Origin: Cellulomonas sp. Leaf395
Lineage (GTDB): Bacteria > Actinomycetota > Actinomycetes > Actinomycetales > Cellulomonadaceae
Length of the DNA stretch: 64,000 nt
Reading direction: 5' to 3'
NCBI RefSeq assembly: GCF_001424125.1
Contig: NZ_LMQI01000001.1
Span: forward strand, 397,687 to 461,686
Notes under the pieces: model-generated
What the model saw: the letters and a program-made list of their open reading frames with translations, nothing else
Database searches by the model: none
What the model was told of the DNA's origin: nothing
Shown here: positions 16,821 through 25,712 of the stretch, in pieces
Position numbering within the stretch: the stretch's first letter is position 1
How the letters are laid out: every line of letters begins with the position of its first letter
Translations under genes and position numbers: made by a program

Positions 16821-18059
16821 GTGTTACGCGTGAGTTACAAGATTCCCTTCCGAGGTCGAGCCACGAGTGGCCGGCACGCCGTGTCGCGCCCTGCGCCCAC
16901 GCGTGCGGCCACGCATCCCGTGCGCCTCGCGCAGGGGGCCGTGGTCACGGTGCTCGCGCTGAGCATGTGCGCCATGGTCACCGTGTCCGCCAACGCTCGC
17001 GACGGCGGGACCGGTCTCATGCCCGCCGCGTTCGCGCCGGAGGCGGCGCAGGTCGAGCGCGCGAGGGCCGGAGCCGTCGACGTCGCCGCCGACGCGATCG
17101 AGGTCGCTCAGACCGCGCAGGCCGAGGGTGCCGAGGTGGCCATCGACGCTGCCGAGCTCGAGGCGCTCCAGGCCGCGACCGCCCGGCTCGACGAGCTCGT
17201 GGTCGAGGCGACGGGTGACGAGGTGACCGCCCCCCGGGCTGCGTCCCGCTCGGGCGAGCGTGAGGAAACCCCCGACACGGAGGTCGTGACCCCCGCCGCT
17301 CCGACCCCCGACCCCGCGGCCCCCACCGACCCGGCGACCACCGTCGACCCGGCGGCCCCCATCGACCCCGCCTCCGTGTTCGAGCAGACGCCCGCGCCGG
17401 CACCGGTGCCCCTGGTCCCGCCGGCCAGCGGCAAGGAGGACGCGACGACCGCCGAGCTGCGGGAGGCCGTGGCCACGGTCGCGACCCTCACCACCACCGT
17501 CCGGCAGAGTGCCGAGGCCAAGCGCGTCGCGGACGCCGCTGCCGCGCAGGCCGCCGCCGAGGCCGCTGCTGCCGCCGCTGCCGCGCAGGCCGCCGCCGAC
17601 GCCGCTGCTGCCGCCGCAGCCGCGCAGGAAGCGCAGCGGGCCGCGTGGAAGCAGTCTCTCCTCGGGTACTCCAACGGCAGGATCCCGGACTCCGCGCTCT
17701 GCGGCGTCAGCTTCGATGCGAGCGTGCGCCTACGGTGCGACGCCGCCGAACAGCTCGACGTCCTGAACTCCGCCTACCGCGCCCAGTTCGGCACCGACCT
17801 CGTCATCAGCGACTCCTACCGGTCCTACGCGGGCCAGATCGCGTGCAAGCGCACCAAGGGCTACCTGTGCGCCGCGCCGGGCACGTCGAACCACGGCAGC
17901 GGCGTCGCGGTGGACCTCGGCGGTGGCATCGAGTCCTTCGGGACGAAGCAGCACCGGTGGATGGCCGCGAACGCGCCCGACCTCAGCTGGGAGCTGCCGT
18001 CGTGGGCCGCCCGGGGGGGCAGCAAGCCCGAGGCGTGGCACTGGGAGTACGTCGGCTGA
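16821..18059 (+). CDS. exported M15 (VanY-type) D-alanyl-D-alanine carboxypeptidase
   Basis: This product is up to 412 residues. It has a basic N-terminus and a signal or anchor helix (GAVVTVLALSMCAMVTVSANA), a helical acidic region, a Pro-rich linker, an Ala-rich coiled segment and a C-terminal M15 peptidase domain. The zinc-peptidase motifs are SDSYRSYAGQIA, SNHGSGVAVDLGG and WHWEYVG. It probably trims peptidoglycan stem peptides outside the cell. The start is uncertain: GTG 16821, 16830 or 16881. Two MtrA-type boxes upstream fit a cell-wall function. Confidence 0.88.
   Translation: MLRVSYKIPFRGRATSGRHAVSRPAPTRAATHPVRLAQGAVVTVLALSMCAMVTVSANARDGGTGLMPAAFAPEAAQVERARAGAVDVAADAIEVAQTAQAEGAEVAIDAAELEALQAATARLDELVVEATGDEVTAPRAASRSGEREETPDTEVVTPAAPTPDPAAPTDPATTVDPAAPIDPASVFEQTPAPAPVPLVPPASGKEDATTAELREAVATVATLTTTVRQSAEAKRVADAAAAQAAAEAAAAAAAAQAAADAAAAAAAAQEAQRAAWKQSLLGYSNGRIPDSALCGVSFDASVRLRCDAAEQLDVLNSAYRAQFGTDLVISDSYRSYAGQIACKRTKGYLCAAPGTSNHGSGVAVDLGGGIESFGTKQHRWMAANAPDLSWELPSWAARGGSKPEAWHWEYVG
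16823..16838 (+). promoter_or_regulatory. MtrA-type box 2 (GTTAC-N6-GTTAC)
   Basis: GTTAC repeats at 16823 and 16834 with 11-bp period. The box overlaps the GTG start used for the M15 gene, which argues that translation may really start at the in-frame GTG at 16881 and that this box lies in the promoter. Confidence 0.5.
17535..17612 (+). repeat. two 39-bp direct repeats encoding Ala-rich coil
   Basis: The unit starting at 17535 recurs at 17574 with almost no change and encodes 13-residue Ala/Gln-rich repeats in the M15 peptidase stalk. It is prone to length change by slippage. Confidence 0.6.
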
Positions 18060-18115
18060 TCCCGGTCTGCGCACGGTCCGTCCTGCACCCGCGTCGCGGC
18101 CTTACGATCGGGCGC

Positions 18116-19285
18116 ATGAGCACCTCGGCCGAGCCGGGGCGGACGTGGCCTCTCGTCGGCCGTGCCGCCGAGCTCGACGACCTCGACGACCTGTTGTCGA
18201 CGGCTGCCGACGGTGTCGGTGTGACGGTGCTCCTCGAGGGTGAGGCAGGTGTCGGCAAGACCGGTCTGGTCGATGCACTGCGCGGCTCCGCCCGGCTCCT
18301 CGACGTCGAGCTGCGCAGCGCGCAGGCCTCGGACGTGCGTAGTTGGCCGTTCGCGCTCTTGTCGGACGCGCTCCTCGTGCGGTCGTCCGCCGCCGGTCAC
18401 GGGGCCGGGAGGAGCCCGGTCGAGACCGAGCTGGCGGACCTTCTCGACGCGATGTACGCCGACCCGGCACGATCTGTCGCCCGGTACGACCGTGCCGCGG
18501 AGCTGTTCGCCGCCCTCCTGCGCCGCCACGGTGACATCCGGCCCTGGGCCCTCGTGCTCGAGGACGTGCACAAGGCGGACGCCCCGTCGCTGGAGGTCCT
18601 TCTCCAGCTGGCCCACGAGGGCGCGGTCCCGCGGGCGCTCGTCGTGCTCACGATGCGGCCGGTGCCGTACCGCCCCGAGCTCGCGGAGCTCGTCGCCGCG
18701 TGGACGCGCGCCGGCGCCCGGTACCTCGAGCTGCGTCCGCTCAGCGCCCGCGCGACCGTCGAGCTGGCGGAGAACCTCGTCGGCGGGCCTGTCGGCCCGT
18801 CGCTGCGGGGCACGCTCGCGACCACGGGCGGCAACCCGCGGCTGATCGCGGACGTCGTGCGCACCGCCCGGGCTGCGGGGGCGCTGGTGGCGTCCGACGG
18901 CGTGCTCGACTCTGCCGGCACCCGGTGGATGACCCCGCTCGACGAGGTGGTCCGCCAACGTGTCGAGTACCTCGGCCCCGACGTGCTCGCCCTGCTCGGC
19001 CAGGCGTCCGTGCTGGGCACGTCGTTCGTCATCGCGGACCTCGCCTCGCTGGCCGGCGACCCGGTCGCGGACTGCTGGCGCACCCTGCGGCACGGCCTGG
19101 CCGCCGGCGTGGTCCGGGCCCGCGGCGACCGGCTCGTGTTCGGTCACGACCTGGTGCGCGAGGCGCTCTACAACGGCCTCGAACCCGACCAGCGCCGTGC
19201 GCTGCACGCCCGCGCCGCGTGGGCGCTGCGCCAGGCCGGCGCACCCGCGCAGATCGTCACCGGGCACCTGGAACGCGCGCGCTGA
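18116..19285 (+). CDS. stand-alone STAND/AAA ATPase lacking the LuxR output domain
   Basis: This 389-residue protein resembles the N-terminal ATPase of LuxR-family STAND regulators: VGRAAELDDLDDLL, Walker A LEGEAGVGKTGLV (K48), Walker B PWALVLEDVHKADAPSLEVL, and a winged-helix-like region ending FGHDLVREALYNGLEP. In full-length relatives a TPR region and a DNA-binding domain follow this point. Here the frame stops after ALRQAGAPAQIVTGHLERAR and OsmC follows 67 bp later. It is either a truncated regulator or a signalling ATPase that works with a partner. The STAND regulator at the left edge is a related but full-frame protein. Confidence 0.8.
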   Translation: MSTSAEPGRTWPLVGRAAELDDLDDLLSTAADGVGVTVLLEGEAGVGKTGLVDALRGSARLLDVELRSAQASDVRSWPFALLSDALLVRSSAAGHGAGRSPVETELADLLDAMYADPARSVARYDRAAELFAALLRRHGDIRPWALVLEDVHKADAPSLEVLLQLAHEGAVPRALVVLTMRPVPYRPELAELVAAWTRAGARYLELRPLSARATVELAENLVGGPVGPSLRGTLATTGGNPRLIADVVRTARAAGALVASDGVLDSAGTRWMTPLDEVVRQRVEYLGPDVLALLGQASVLGTSFVIADLASLAGDPVADCWRTLRHGLAAGVVRARGDRLVFGHDLVREALYNGLEPDQRRALHARAAWALRQAGAPAQIVTGHLERAR

Positions 19286-19351
19286 GCCCCGCGGCTGCCT
19301 AGCGTGGGGGGTGCGGGCATCCGCCCGTACCGCCCACAGCAAAGGAGCACC

Positions 19352-19786
19352 ATGTCCACGCGCACCGCTCGGACCGCCTGGAACGGCACCCTGATGGAGG
19401 GCAGCGGGCAGGTCGAGCTCACCAGCTCCGGCGCCGGCACGTTCGACGTCACGTTCCCGAAGCGGACCGCCGAGGAGGCCGACGGCACGAGCCCCGAGGA
19501 GCTCATCGCGGCCGCTCACACGTCCTGCTACGCCATGCAGCTGTCCGGCGTCATCGCGGCGGCCGGCGGCACGCCCGTCGCCCTCGAGGTCAGTGCCGAC
19601 GTGACATTGCGTCCCGACCCGGCCGGCGGGCTGCACATCACCACGATCGCGCTCACGGTCCGCGGCGAGGTCGAGGGTCTCGACGAGGCCGGCTTCCTCG
19701 CCGCCGCGGAGAACGCCAGGACCACGTGCCCCGTGAGCAAGGCCCTGACGGGCACGGAGATCACCCTGGCCGCCTCGCTCGCCTGA
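19352..19786 (+). CDS. OsmC/Ohr family peroxidase-like protein
   Basis: This 144-residue protein has the two conserved cysteines of the OsmC family, C59 in HTSCYAMQL and C126 in ARTTCPVSKAL, plus TSPEELIAAAHTSC. Family members reduce organic hydroperoxides with thiol donors. The OsmC subgroup is favoured over Ohr by the LTGTEITLAASL ending and the EELIAAAHTSC spacing. The ATG at 19352 has an excellent AAAGGAG. Confidence 0.92.
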   Translation: MSTRTARTAWNGTLMEGSGQVELTSSGAGTFDVTFPKRTAEEADGTSPEELIAAAHTSCYAMQLSGVIAAAGGTPVALEVSADVTLRPDPAGGLHITTIALTVRGEVEGLDEAGFLAAAENARTTCPVSKALTGTEITLAASLA

Positions 19787-19830
19787 GCCTGCTGCGCTGT
19801 GCAGCCGGTTTCCGATGGGAGACTGCCCCC

Positions 19831-22800
19831 GTGGTGGCCGTGACCGAGTCCGTGACAGGGGATCCGCGCATGCCCGACAGCGCCGACGTCGTGCAGGCGC
19901 TGCGGTCCGCGCTGCGCGGAGCGGTCGACGACAGCACCCGGCGTCGCGCCGAGTACTCCACGGACGCGTCGAACTACCGCGTGGTCCCGCAGGTCGTGGC
20001 GTTCCCGCAGGACACCGACGACGTGCTCGCCGCGCTCGAGGTCACCCGCACCCTGGGCGTCCCGCTGACCGCGCGCGGCGGAGGAACGTCGGTCGCGGGC
20101 AACGCGGTCGGGACCGGCGTGGTGCTCGACTTCTCGCGGCACGTGAACCGGATCCTCGACATCGACCCTGCCGCGCGCACGGCCCGGATCGAGCCGGGCG
20201 TCGTGATGGCCAGCCTGCAGAAGGCCGCCGCACCGCACGGTCTGCGGTTCGGGCCCGACCCCTCCACCCAGGCGCGCGCGACGCTCGGCGGGATGATCGG
20301 CAACAACGCCTGCGGTCCTCGCGCGGTCGCGTACGGGCGGACCGCGGACAACGTGCTCGCCCTCGACGTGGTGGACGGCACGGGTCGACGGTTCGAGGCA
20401 CGCTCCGGTGCCGGCGCGCTGGACGTCGTGCCGGGGCTCGACGCGCTCGTCCGAGGACACCTCGACATCCTGCGCACCGAGCTGGGCCGGTTCGGCCGAC
20501 AGGTCTCCGGCTACTCCCTCGAGCATCTGCTGCCCGAGAAGGGCACCGACCTGGCCAAGGCGCTGGTCGGGACGGAGGGGACCGTCGGCACGCTGCTCGG
20601 CGCGACGGTGCGTCTGGTCCCGATCGCGGCCGCGCCCGTGCTGGTCGTCCTCGGCTACCCGGACATGCCGACCGCCGCCGATGCCGTCCCCGCCCTGCTC
20701 GCCCACGCCCCGCTGGCGGTCGAGGGCATGGACTCCCGGTTGGTCGACGTGGTGCGACGGGTCCGCGGCGCCGCGGCGGTGCCCCCGCTGCCCACCGGTG
20801 GTGGGTGGCTCATGGTCGAGGTCGGTGGGGACTCGCTCGAGGAGGCCCTGGACCGGGCGCACGCGCTCGCCGCCTCTTCGGGGACGACCGCGGTGGGCCT
20901 CTTCCCGCCCGGTCCGGAGGCCGCCGCGATGTGGCGGATCCGCGAGGACGGTGCGGGCCTCGGCGGGCGGACACCGTCGGGCGAGCAGGCGTGGCCGGGG
21001 TTCGAGGACTCGGCGGTCCCGCCCGAGCGGCTGGGCGCGTACCTGCGCGAGCTCGAGGCGCTCATGGCGTCGCACGGGGTCGACGGCCTCGCGTACGGGC
21101 ACTTCGGCGACGGGTGCGTCCACCTGCGTCTCGACATCCCGCTGGAGCGCTCGGGCAACCCGCTGCGAGCGTTCATGACCGACGCTGCGACGCTCGTCGC
21201 CGCGCACGGCGGATCGCTGTCCGGTGAGCACGGCGACGGTCGGGCTCGCTCCGAGCTGCTCCCGGTCATGTACTCGGCGAAGGCCATCGACCTGTTCGGC
21301 GCCTTCAAGGACCTCCTCGACCCGCGCGACCTGCTCAATCCCGGCGTGCTCGTCCGCCCGCGCCCGGTGGACGCCGACCTGCGCCGCCCGTGGGCCCGCC
21401 CGCTGCTGGCCGACGGGCACGGGTTCTCGTTCCTGCACGATGCGGGCGACCTGACCACCGCGCTGCACCGCTGCGTCGGCGTCGGCAAGTGCCGCGCGGA
21501 CAGCACCGCGACCGGCGGGTTCATGTGCCCGTCGTACCTGGCGACAAAGGACGAGAAGGACTCCACCCGCGGCCGCGCGCGCGTGCTGCAGGAGATGGCG
21601 AACGGCACGCTCGTGTCCGGTGGCTGGTCGTCGCCCGAGGTGCACGACTCCCTGGACCTGTGCCTGTCCTGCAAGGCGTGCTCGTCGGACTGCCCCGCGG
21701 GCGTGGACATGGCCCAGTACAAGTCCGAGGTGCTGCACCGTACCTACCGCGGGAAGCTGCGTCCGATGTCGCACTACGCGCTCGGCTGGCTGCCCCGCTG
21801 GGCGCGGCTGATCACCCGGGTCCCGGGCCTGGCGGCCCTCACCAACGCCGCGCTCGGCATCCGGCCGGTCGCCACCGCGGTGCTCGCCGGTGGCGGGATG
21901 GACACCCGCCGCCAGATGGTGACGTTCGCGCGCACGCCGTTCCGCGCCTGGGTCCGCGGCGCCGGCCGCGGCAGCGTCACCCTCACCCGCAGCGTCCGAG
22001 GGAGCGAGCGCCAGGACGACCAGATCCGCGGACGCAACGAGGTGGAGGCCGTGGACGGGGGCGCGGGGTCCCGCGGGCGCAAGCCGCAGGTCGTGCTCTG
22101 GACCGACTCCTTCTCCGACACCCTCGCCCCGTCCGTCGCGCAGGCCGCCGTCGCGGTGCTCACCGCCGCCGGCTACGAGGTGCTGGTCCCGCAGGACGAC
22201 GCCTGCTGCGGCCTCACCTGGATCAGCACAGGCCAGCTCGACGGCGCGAAGAAGCAGCTGACCCACCTGCTCGGCGTGCTCGGACCGTTCGCGGTCAACG
22301 GCATCCCGATCGTCGGGCTCGAACCGTCGTGCACCGCCGTCCTGCGCTCCGACCTGCGCGACCTGCTGCCCGACGACCCCCGCGCGGTCGCCGTCGCGCG
22401 GGAGACCCGCACGCTCGCGGAGCTGCTCACCGCGCCCGCCCCCATCGGCCCCGGCGACCGCTGGCAGGTGCCGGACCTCTCGGACGTGACCGCGGTCGTC
22501 CAGCCGCACTGCCACCACTACTCGGTGATGACGTGGACCGCCGACCGTCGCCTGCTCACCGACGCCGGCGCACAGTTCTCGGCGCTCGCAGGGTGCTGCG
22601 GGCTGGCCGGCAACTTCGGCATGGAGAAGGGGCACTACGACGTATCGGTCGCGGTGGCGGAGAACGCGCTGCTCCCGGCGCTGCGCGACGCGGCACCCGG
22701 AGACGTCTACCTGGCGGACGGCTTCTCCTGCCGGACGCAGGCCGACCAGCTGGCCCACGTGCAGGGCGTGCACCTGGCGGAGCTGCTGGCGGCACACCTG

Positions 22801-22833
22801 CCCGCACGCCCCGCGGTCGACACGCGCCCCTAG
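19831..22833 (+). CDS. FAD-binding and Fe-S oxidoreductase (D-2-hydroxyacid dehydrogenase type)
   Basis: This fused protein is about 1000 residues. The N-terminal half is an FAD-linked oxidase: TARGGGTSVAGNAVG, GGMIGNNACGPRAVAYGRT and the catalytic-loop region YGHFGDGCVHLRLD. It is followed by two 4Fe-4S clusters (CVGVGKCRADSTATGGFMC and CLSCKACSSDCPAG) and a C-terminal CCG domain with CCGLTW and CCGLAGNFG. This is the Dld2/GlcD plus GlpC-type architecture, which oxidises D-lactate, D-2-hydroxyglutarate or similar acids and passes electrons to the membrane. The substrate is not resolved. GTG 19831 fits a leaderless start (GAGACT at 19817); ATG 19870 is the alternative. Confidence 0.9.
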   Translation: MVAVTESVTGDPRMPDSADVVQALRSALRGAVDDSTRRRAEYSTDASNYRVVPQVVAFPQDTDDVLAALEVTRTLGVPLTARGGGTSVAGNAVGTGVVLDFSRHVNRILDIDPAARTARIEPGVVMASLQKAAAPHGLRFGPDPSTQARATLGGMIGNNACGPRAVAYGRTADNVLALDVVDGTGRRFEARSGAGALDVVPGLDALVRGHLDILRTELGRFGRQVSGYSLEHLLPEKGTDLAKALVGTEGTVGTLLGATVRLVPIAAAPVLVVLGYPDMPTAADAVPALLAHAPLAVEGMDSRLVDVVRRVRGAAAVPPLPTGGGWLMVEVGGDSLEEALDRAHALAASSGTTAVGLFPPGPEAAAMWRIREDGAGLGGRTPSGEQAWPGFEDSAVPPERLGAYLRELEALMASHGVDGLAYGHFGDGCVHLRLDIPLERSGNPLRAFMTDAATLVAAHGGSLSGEHGDGRARSELLPVMYSAKAIDLFGAFKDLLDPRDLLNPGVLVRPRPVDADLRRPWARPLLADGHGFSFLHDAGDLTTALHRCVGVGKCRADSTATGGFMCPSYLATKDEKDSTRGRARVLQEMANGTLVSGGWSSPEVHDSLDLCLSCKACSSDCPAGVDMAQYKSEVLHRTYRGKLRPMSHYALGWLPRWARLITRVPGLAALTNAALGIRPVATAVLAGGGMDTRRQMVTFARTPFRAWVRGAGRGSVTLTRSVRGSERQDDQIRGRNEVEAVDGGAGSRGRKPQVVLWTDSFSDTLAPSVAQAAVAVLTAAGYEVLVPQDDACCGLTWISTGQLDGAKKQLTHLLGVLGPFAVNGIPIVGLEPSCTAVLRSDLRDLLPDDPRAVAVARETRTLAELLTAPAPIGPGDRWQVPDLSDVTAVVQPHCHHYSVMTWTADRRLLTDAGAQFSALAGCCGLAGNFGMEKGHYDVSVAVAENALLPALRDAAPGDVYLADGFSCRTQADQLAHVQGVHLAELLAAHLPARPAVDTRP

Positions 22834-22836
22834 GCT
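22831..22836 (+). promoter_or_regulatory. -10 TAGGCT built on a stop codon
   Basis: TAGGCT includes the TAG stop of the FAD/Fe-S gene and sits at -12 to -7 from the ATG at 22843, as expected for a leaderless transcript of the thiamine-binding gene. Confidence 0.6.
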
Positions 22837-22842
22837 GGTCGC

Positions 22843-23139
22843 ATGCTCGTCGCCTTCTCCGTCGCCCCGCTCGGTGCGGGCGAGTCCGTGACCGCCGCCG
22901 TCGCCGATGCCGTGCGCATCGTCCGCGAGTCCGGGCTCCCGAACCGCACCGACGCCATGTTCACCACCATCGAGGGCGAGTGGGACGAGGTGATGGAGGT
23001 GGTCAAGCGCGCCACGGAGGCGGTCGGCCGGCACGGCAACCGGGTCAGCCTGGTGCTCAAGGCCGACATCCGCCCGGGCCGCTCCGGCGAGCTGACGGGC
23101 AAGGTCGACCGGGTCGAGGCGGCGCTCACCGACGAGTGA
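22843..23139 (+). CDS. thiamine-binding protein of the MTH1187/YkoF type (DUF77)
   Basis: This 98-residue single-domain protein has the MTH1187 pattern: [20 protein letters not shown], the central [19 protein letters not shown], and [20 protein letters not shown]. Family members form ferredoxin-like dimers or tetramers and bind thiamine or related ligands. The start follows a -10 at leaderless spacing. There is no thiamine biosynthesis gene nearby. Confidence 0.88.
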   Translation: MLVAFSVAPLGAGESVTAAVADAVRIVRESGLPNRTDAMFTTIEGEWDEVMEVVKRATEAVGRHGNRVSLVLKADIRPGRSGELTGKVDRVEAALTDE

Positions 23140-23343
23140 CGACGGCGCCCGGTCGGACGGCGGCAGCCCGAGAACTGGTACGCGCCGGTGATGTGACCGA
23201 TCTCGTGGGGGTGCACCAAGCAGACGGGCTGACGGGCTGAGCGTGCTGTGGGACAGTGTGGTCGCACGCGTGCCGGTCGGGGCGCGCGGGTGGACATCGG
23301 GAACGTGCAGCTGGCGGCGGCGTGCCCAGGAAGGCCGGGACAG

Positions 23344-24738
23344 ATGCCTCTCTTCGAGCTCGACGACGGCCGGCCGCGCCTCGTCCAGCCGATGCAGCCG
23401 CTGACCGGATCGTTCGCCCAGGAGTGCGCCTCATTGCTCCTCCACCACCTCGCCGCGATCGCCGGTGAGCCCCTGTTCGCCGTCCGATCCCGGACCAACG
23501 CACCCGATCACGCCGACCTGCCCGAGCTGCTCGCCCTGGACGCCACGGGACGCGCGGTCGTCGTCGACGTGGTGCAGGTGGTCGACGACGACGCGGTCAT
23601 CTCGGCGCTGCGGCACGCCGGGGCGGCGTCGCGGATGACGACGACGGACCTGGCGCGTGCCTACCACCCGGACCCCAGCCGGTTCGCCGTCGACTTCGCC
23701 GCATTCCGTGAGCAGGCGGCCTTCGGCGCGCAGACCAACCGGCGCGACGGCGTGCGGCTGGTGCTGCTCTGTTCCGAGGTCGCCGCGGAGGCCGGTGACA
23801 CGCTCGGCTTCCTGCGCAGCCCCGGACGGCACGTCGACGTGCTCCAGGTCGGCGTGGTGCGCGGGGCGGACGACCGTCGGCTCCTCGACGTCTCGCCGTT
23901 GGCGACGCACGAGGGTGCGCGCCGCTCCGTCGAGCCGACCGCGCTGCGGCTGGTCCGGTCGAGCGAGGGATTCGCAGGGGGCGGCGGCCAGTACGAGCCG
24001 GAGGTCCCGCCCGCGCCGCCCGCGCGCACTCCCGCCACGGGTGAGCTGCGGGCCGTCACGCGTCCGGCGACGCCTGTGGTGCCCGCACCGACGCCGTTGC
24101 GCGCACCGGTGACGGCGCCGATACCGCAGGGGAACCCGCGGCCCGTCTCTCGGCCTACCCCGCCGAACCCGGCACCGGCGCCCGTCGTGCAGCCGGCGGC
24201 GGACAAGCCGCGCACGTCGTCGACGGTCCAGGACGCACCCACCACGCTGACCCCGGTGCTCGGGCTGCGGTCGGCCGCCGACCAGGTGGTGCCCCGCACT
24301 CCGCCGCGGGAGCGCATCGAGCCGGTGACCGGTCCTCGGCCGTTCGCCCCGCTGCCCATCTCCTCGAGCTTCCCGACGACCAGCCCGCCGGTGCCGGAGT
24401 CGCCCGCCCCGGCCGGACCGCCCTCCGGGGAGGTCGCCCCGGTCCGCGATGCCTCGCCCGACGGCCCACGCGCCCTGCCCGAGCTGGCGACCCTCGCCAA
24501 GAGCCGCCGCGCCATCACGACCCTCGTCTGGGTACGCGCCCGCCGCGGCCAGCGCCTGCTCGCGACGCTGCGTGCGGACGGGCTCATCGAGCTTCCGACG
24601 GGCGAGCTGTACGCCGAGCCCGACGACGCTGCCTCGGCGGCCGTCAGCGCGGAGAACCCGGTGGACGGCTGGCGCGCCTGGCGGCTCGGCGAGGGCGGAC
24701 CGACGCTCGCCGAGGCCACGGGCGTCCTGCGTCCGTAG
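23344..24738 (+). CDS. RAMA-domain protein with an N-terminal nuclease-like domain
   Basis: This 464-residue protein begins MPLFELDDGRPRLVQPMQPL. The N-terminal 200 residues resemble a NucS/PD-(D/E)XK layout (ELLALDATGRAVVVDVVQVV then ALRHAGAASRM), but the catalytic E-x-K pair expected after the strand is replaced by D-V-V-Q. A Pro-rich linker of about 150 residues follows. The C-terminus (TTLVWVRARRGQRLLATL, IELPTGELYAEPDDAASAAV, VDGWRAWRLG) matches the RAMA domain associated with DNA-modification and defence proteins. The function is not known. ATG 23344 is preceded by a purine-rich GGCCGGGA. Confidence 0.65.
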   Translation: MPLFELDDGRPRLVQPMQPLTGSFAQECASLLLHHLAAIAGEPLFAVRSRTNAPDHADLPELLALDATGRAVVVDVVQVVDDDAVISALRHAGAASRMTTTDLARAYHPDPSRFAVDFAAFREQAAFGAQTNRRDGVRLVLLCSEVAAEAGDTLGFLRSPGRHVDVLQVGVVRGADDRRLLDVSPLATHEGARRSVEPTALRLVRSSEGFAGGGGQYEPEVPPAPPARTPATGELRAVTRPATPVVPAPTPLRAPVTAPIPQGNPRPVSRPTPPNPAPAPVVQPAADKPRTSSTVQDAPTTLTPVLGLRSAADQVVPRTPPRERIEPVTGPRPFAPLPISSSFPTTSPPVPESPAPAGPPSGEVAPVRDASPDGPRALPELATLAKSRRAITTLVWVRARRGQRLLATLRADGLIELPTGELYAEPDDAASAAVSAENPVDGWRAWRLGEGGPTLAEATGVLRP

Positions 24739-24740
24739 GG

Positions 24741-25712
24741 TCAGGCCCACCCGTACGCGGAGGACCAGCGGTCGATCTCCGCGTAGAAGCGGTCGCGCAC
24801 GGGCCGTGCGGACAGGGCAAGGTCGTGCACCCCGTCGCGGATCCTGATGACGGTCACGTGCGACCCCAGCTGGACGGCCCGGCGTGCGAGGAGCTCCACG
24901 TCGAGCACCACGTCGGCGTGCCGCATGTCCTCGCTCCACCGCGGGCTGATGACCGTCCGGCTCGACGCGCACATGAGGATCGGGACCTCGATGCTCAGCC
25001 CGTGGGCCACCCGCGCGTGCCCGGCCATGACCGCCTGCAACCAGCCGGCGCGAACCGGGAACGACGGGTTCGGCCGCCACGTGGTGTCGTACGTCCACTC
25101 CCCGCCGCTGGCGGCGCTCAGGGTCCGCGCGTAGTAGCCGGGGTCGATGTTGGGCAGCGGTGCCTTCGGCTGGTACCGGGCGATCTGCGCGACAGCCGGC
25201 GCACTGATGTGCCGGAGCGCCGAGGAACCCTGCAGCTCGAGCCACGGGCTGTTGAGCACCAGGCCACTGAGCTTCCCCGGGTTCCGGTTCGCCCACAGGG
25301 CCGCGACGAGCCCGCCGGTCGAGTGCCCCATCACCATCGCGCGTGCACGCGCACCGAGGTCACCGGCGATGACGTCGAGCGACGCCTCGATCTCCTCGTC
25401 GTAGGTCTGCAGGTCCGCGACGTACCCCGGCGTCTGGCCCGGTCGCAGGCTGCGGCCGTACTTGCGCAGGTCGAGCGCGTAGAACGCGGCCCCGCGTGTG
25501 TGCCAGTACTCGGCGAGGCCCGTCTGGAAGAAGTAGTCGGACCAGCCGTGGACGTAGAGGACCGCGCGGGACGGCCGCAGCGGCAGGGTCGCCGGGGGCG
25601 CGTACCGGACCAGGCTCGCGACGACGTCGCCTTCGTCGTCGGGCTGCAGCGCGAGGGTCCGTACCTGGTAGTCCGGACCGAGGATGTCCTCGGTCCACAC
25701 CTCGCCCGTCAA
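24741..25712 (-). CDS. alpha/beta hydrolase (serine aminopeptidase/lipase-like)
   Basis: This 323-residue protein has a clear alpha/beta hydrolase core: oxyanion region AVLYVHGWSDYFFQTG, nucleophile elbow VMGHSTGGLVAALWA, and a late IRDGVHDLALSARPV with the catalytic histidine. A YALDLRKYGRSLRP segment is typical of the monoglyceride-lipase-like S33 group. The frame begins at TTG 25712, which overlaps the stop of the oxidoreductase gene as TTGA; GTG 25700 is an alternative. It closes a run of six minus-strand genes led by metY. Confidence 0.85.
   Translation of the reverse strand: MTGEVWTEDILGPDYQVRTLALQPDDEGDVVASLVRYAPPATLPLRPSRAVLYVHGWSDYFFQTGLAEYWHTRGAAFYALDLRKYGRSLRPGQTPGYVADLQTYDEEIEASLDVIAGDLGARARAMVMGHSTGGLVAALWANRNPGKLSGLVLNSPWLELQGSSALRHISAPAVAQIARYQPKAPLPNIDPGYYARTLSAASGGEWTYDTTWRPNPSFPVRAGWLQAVMAGHARVAHGLSIEVPILMCASSRTVISPRWSEDMRHADVVLDVELLARRAVQLGSHVTVIRIRDGVHDLALSARPVRDRFYAEIDRWSSAYGWA

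Noticed and set aside
19528..23034. Very long open frame on the minus strand opposite the FAD/Fe-S oxidoreductase
   Set aside because: It is an antisense shadow caused by high GC codon bias; the plus-strand protein has complete cofactor motifs and the minus-strand translation is low-complexity Arg/Gly/Ala.
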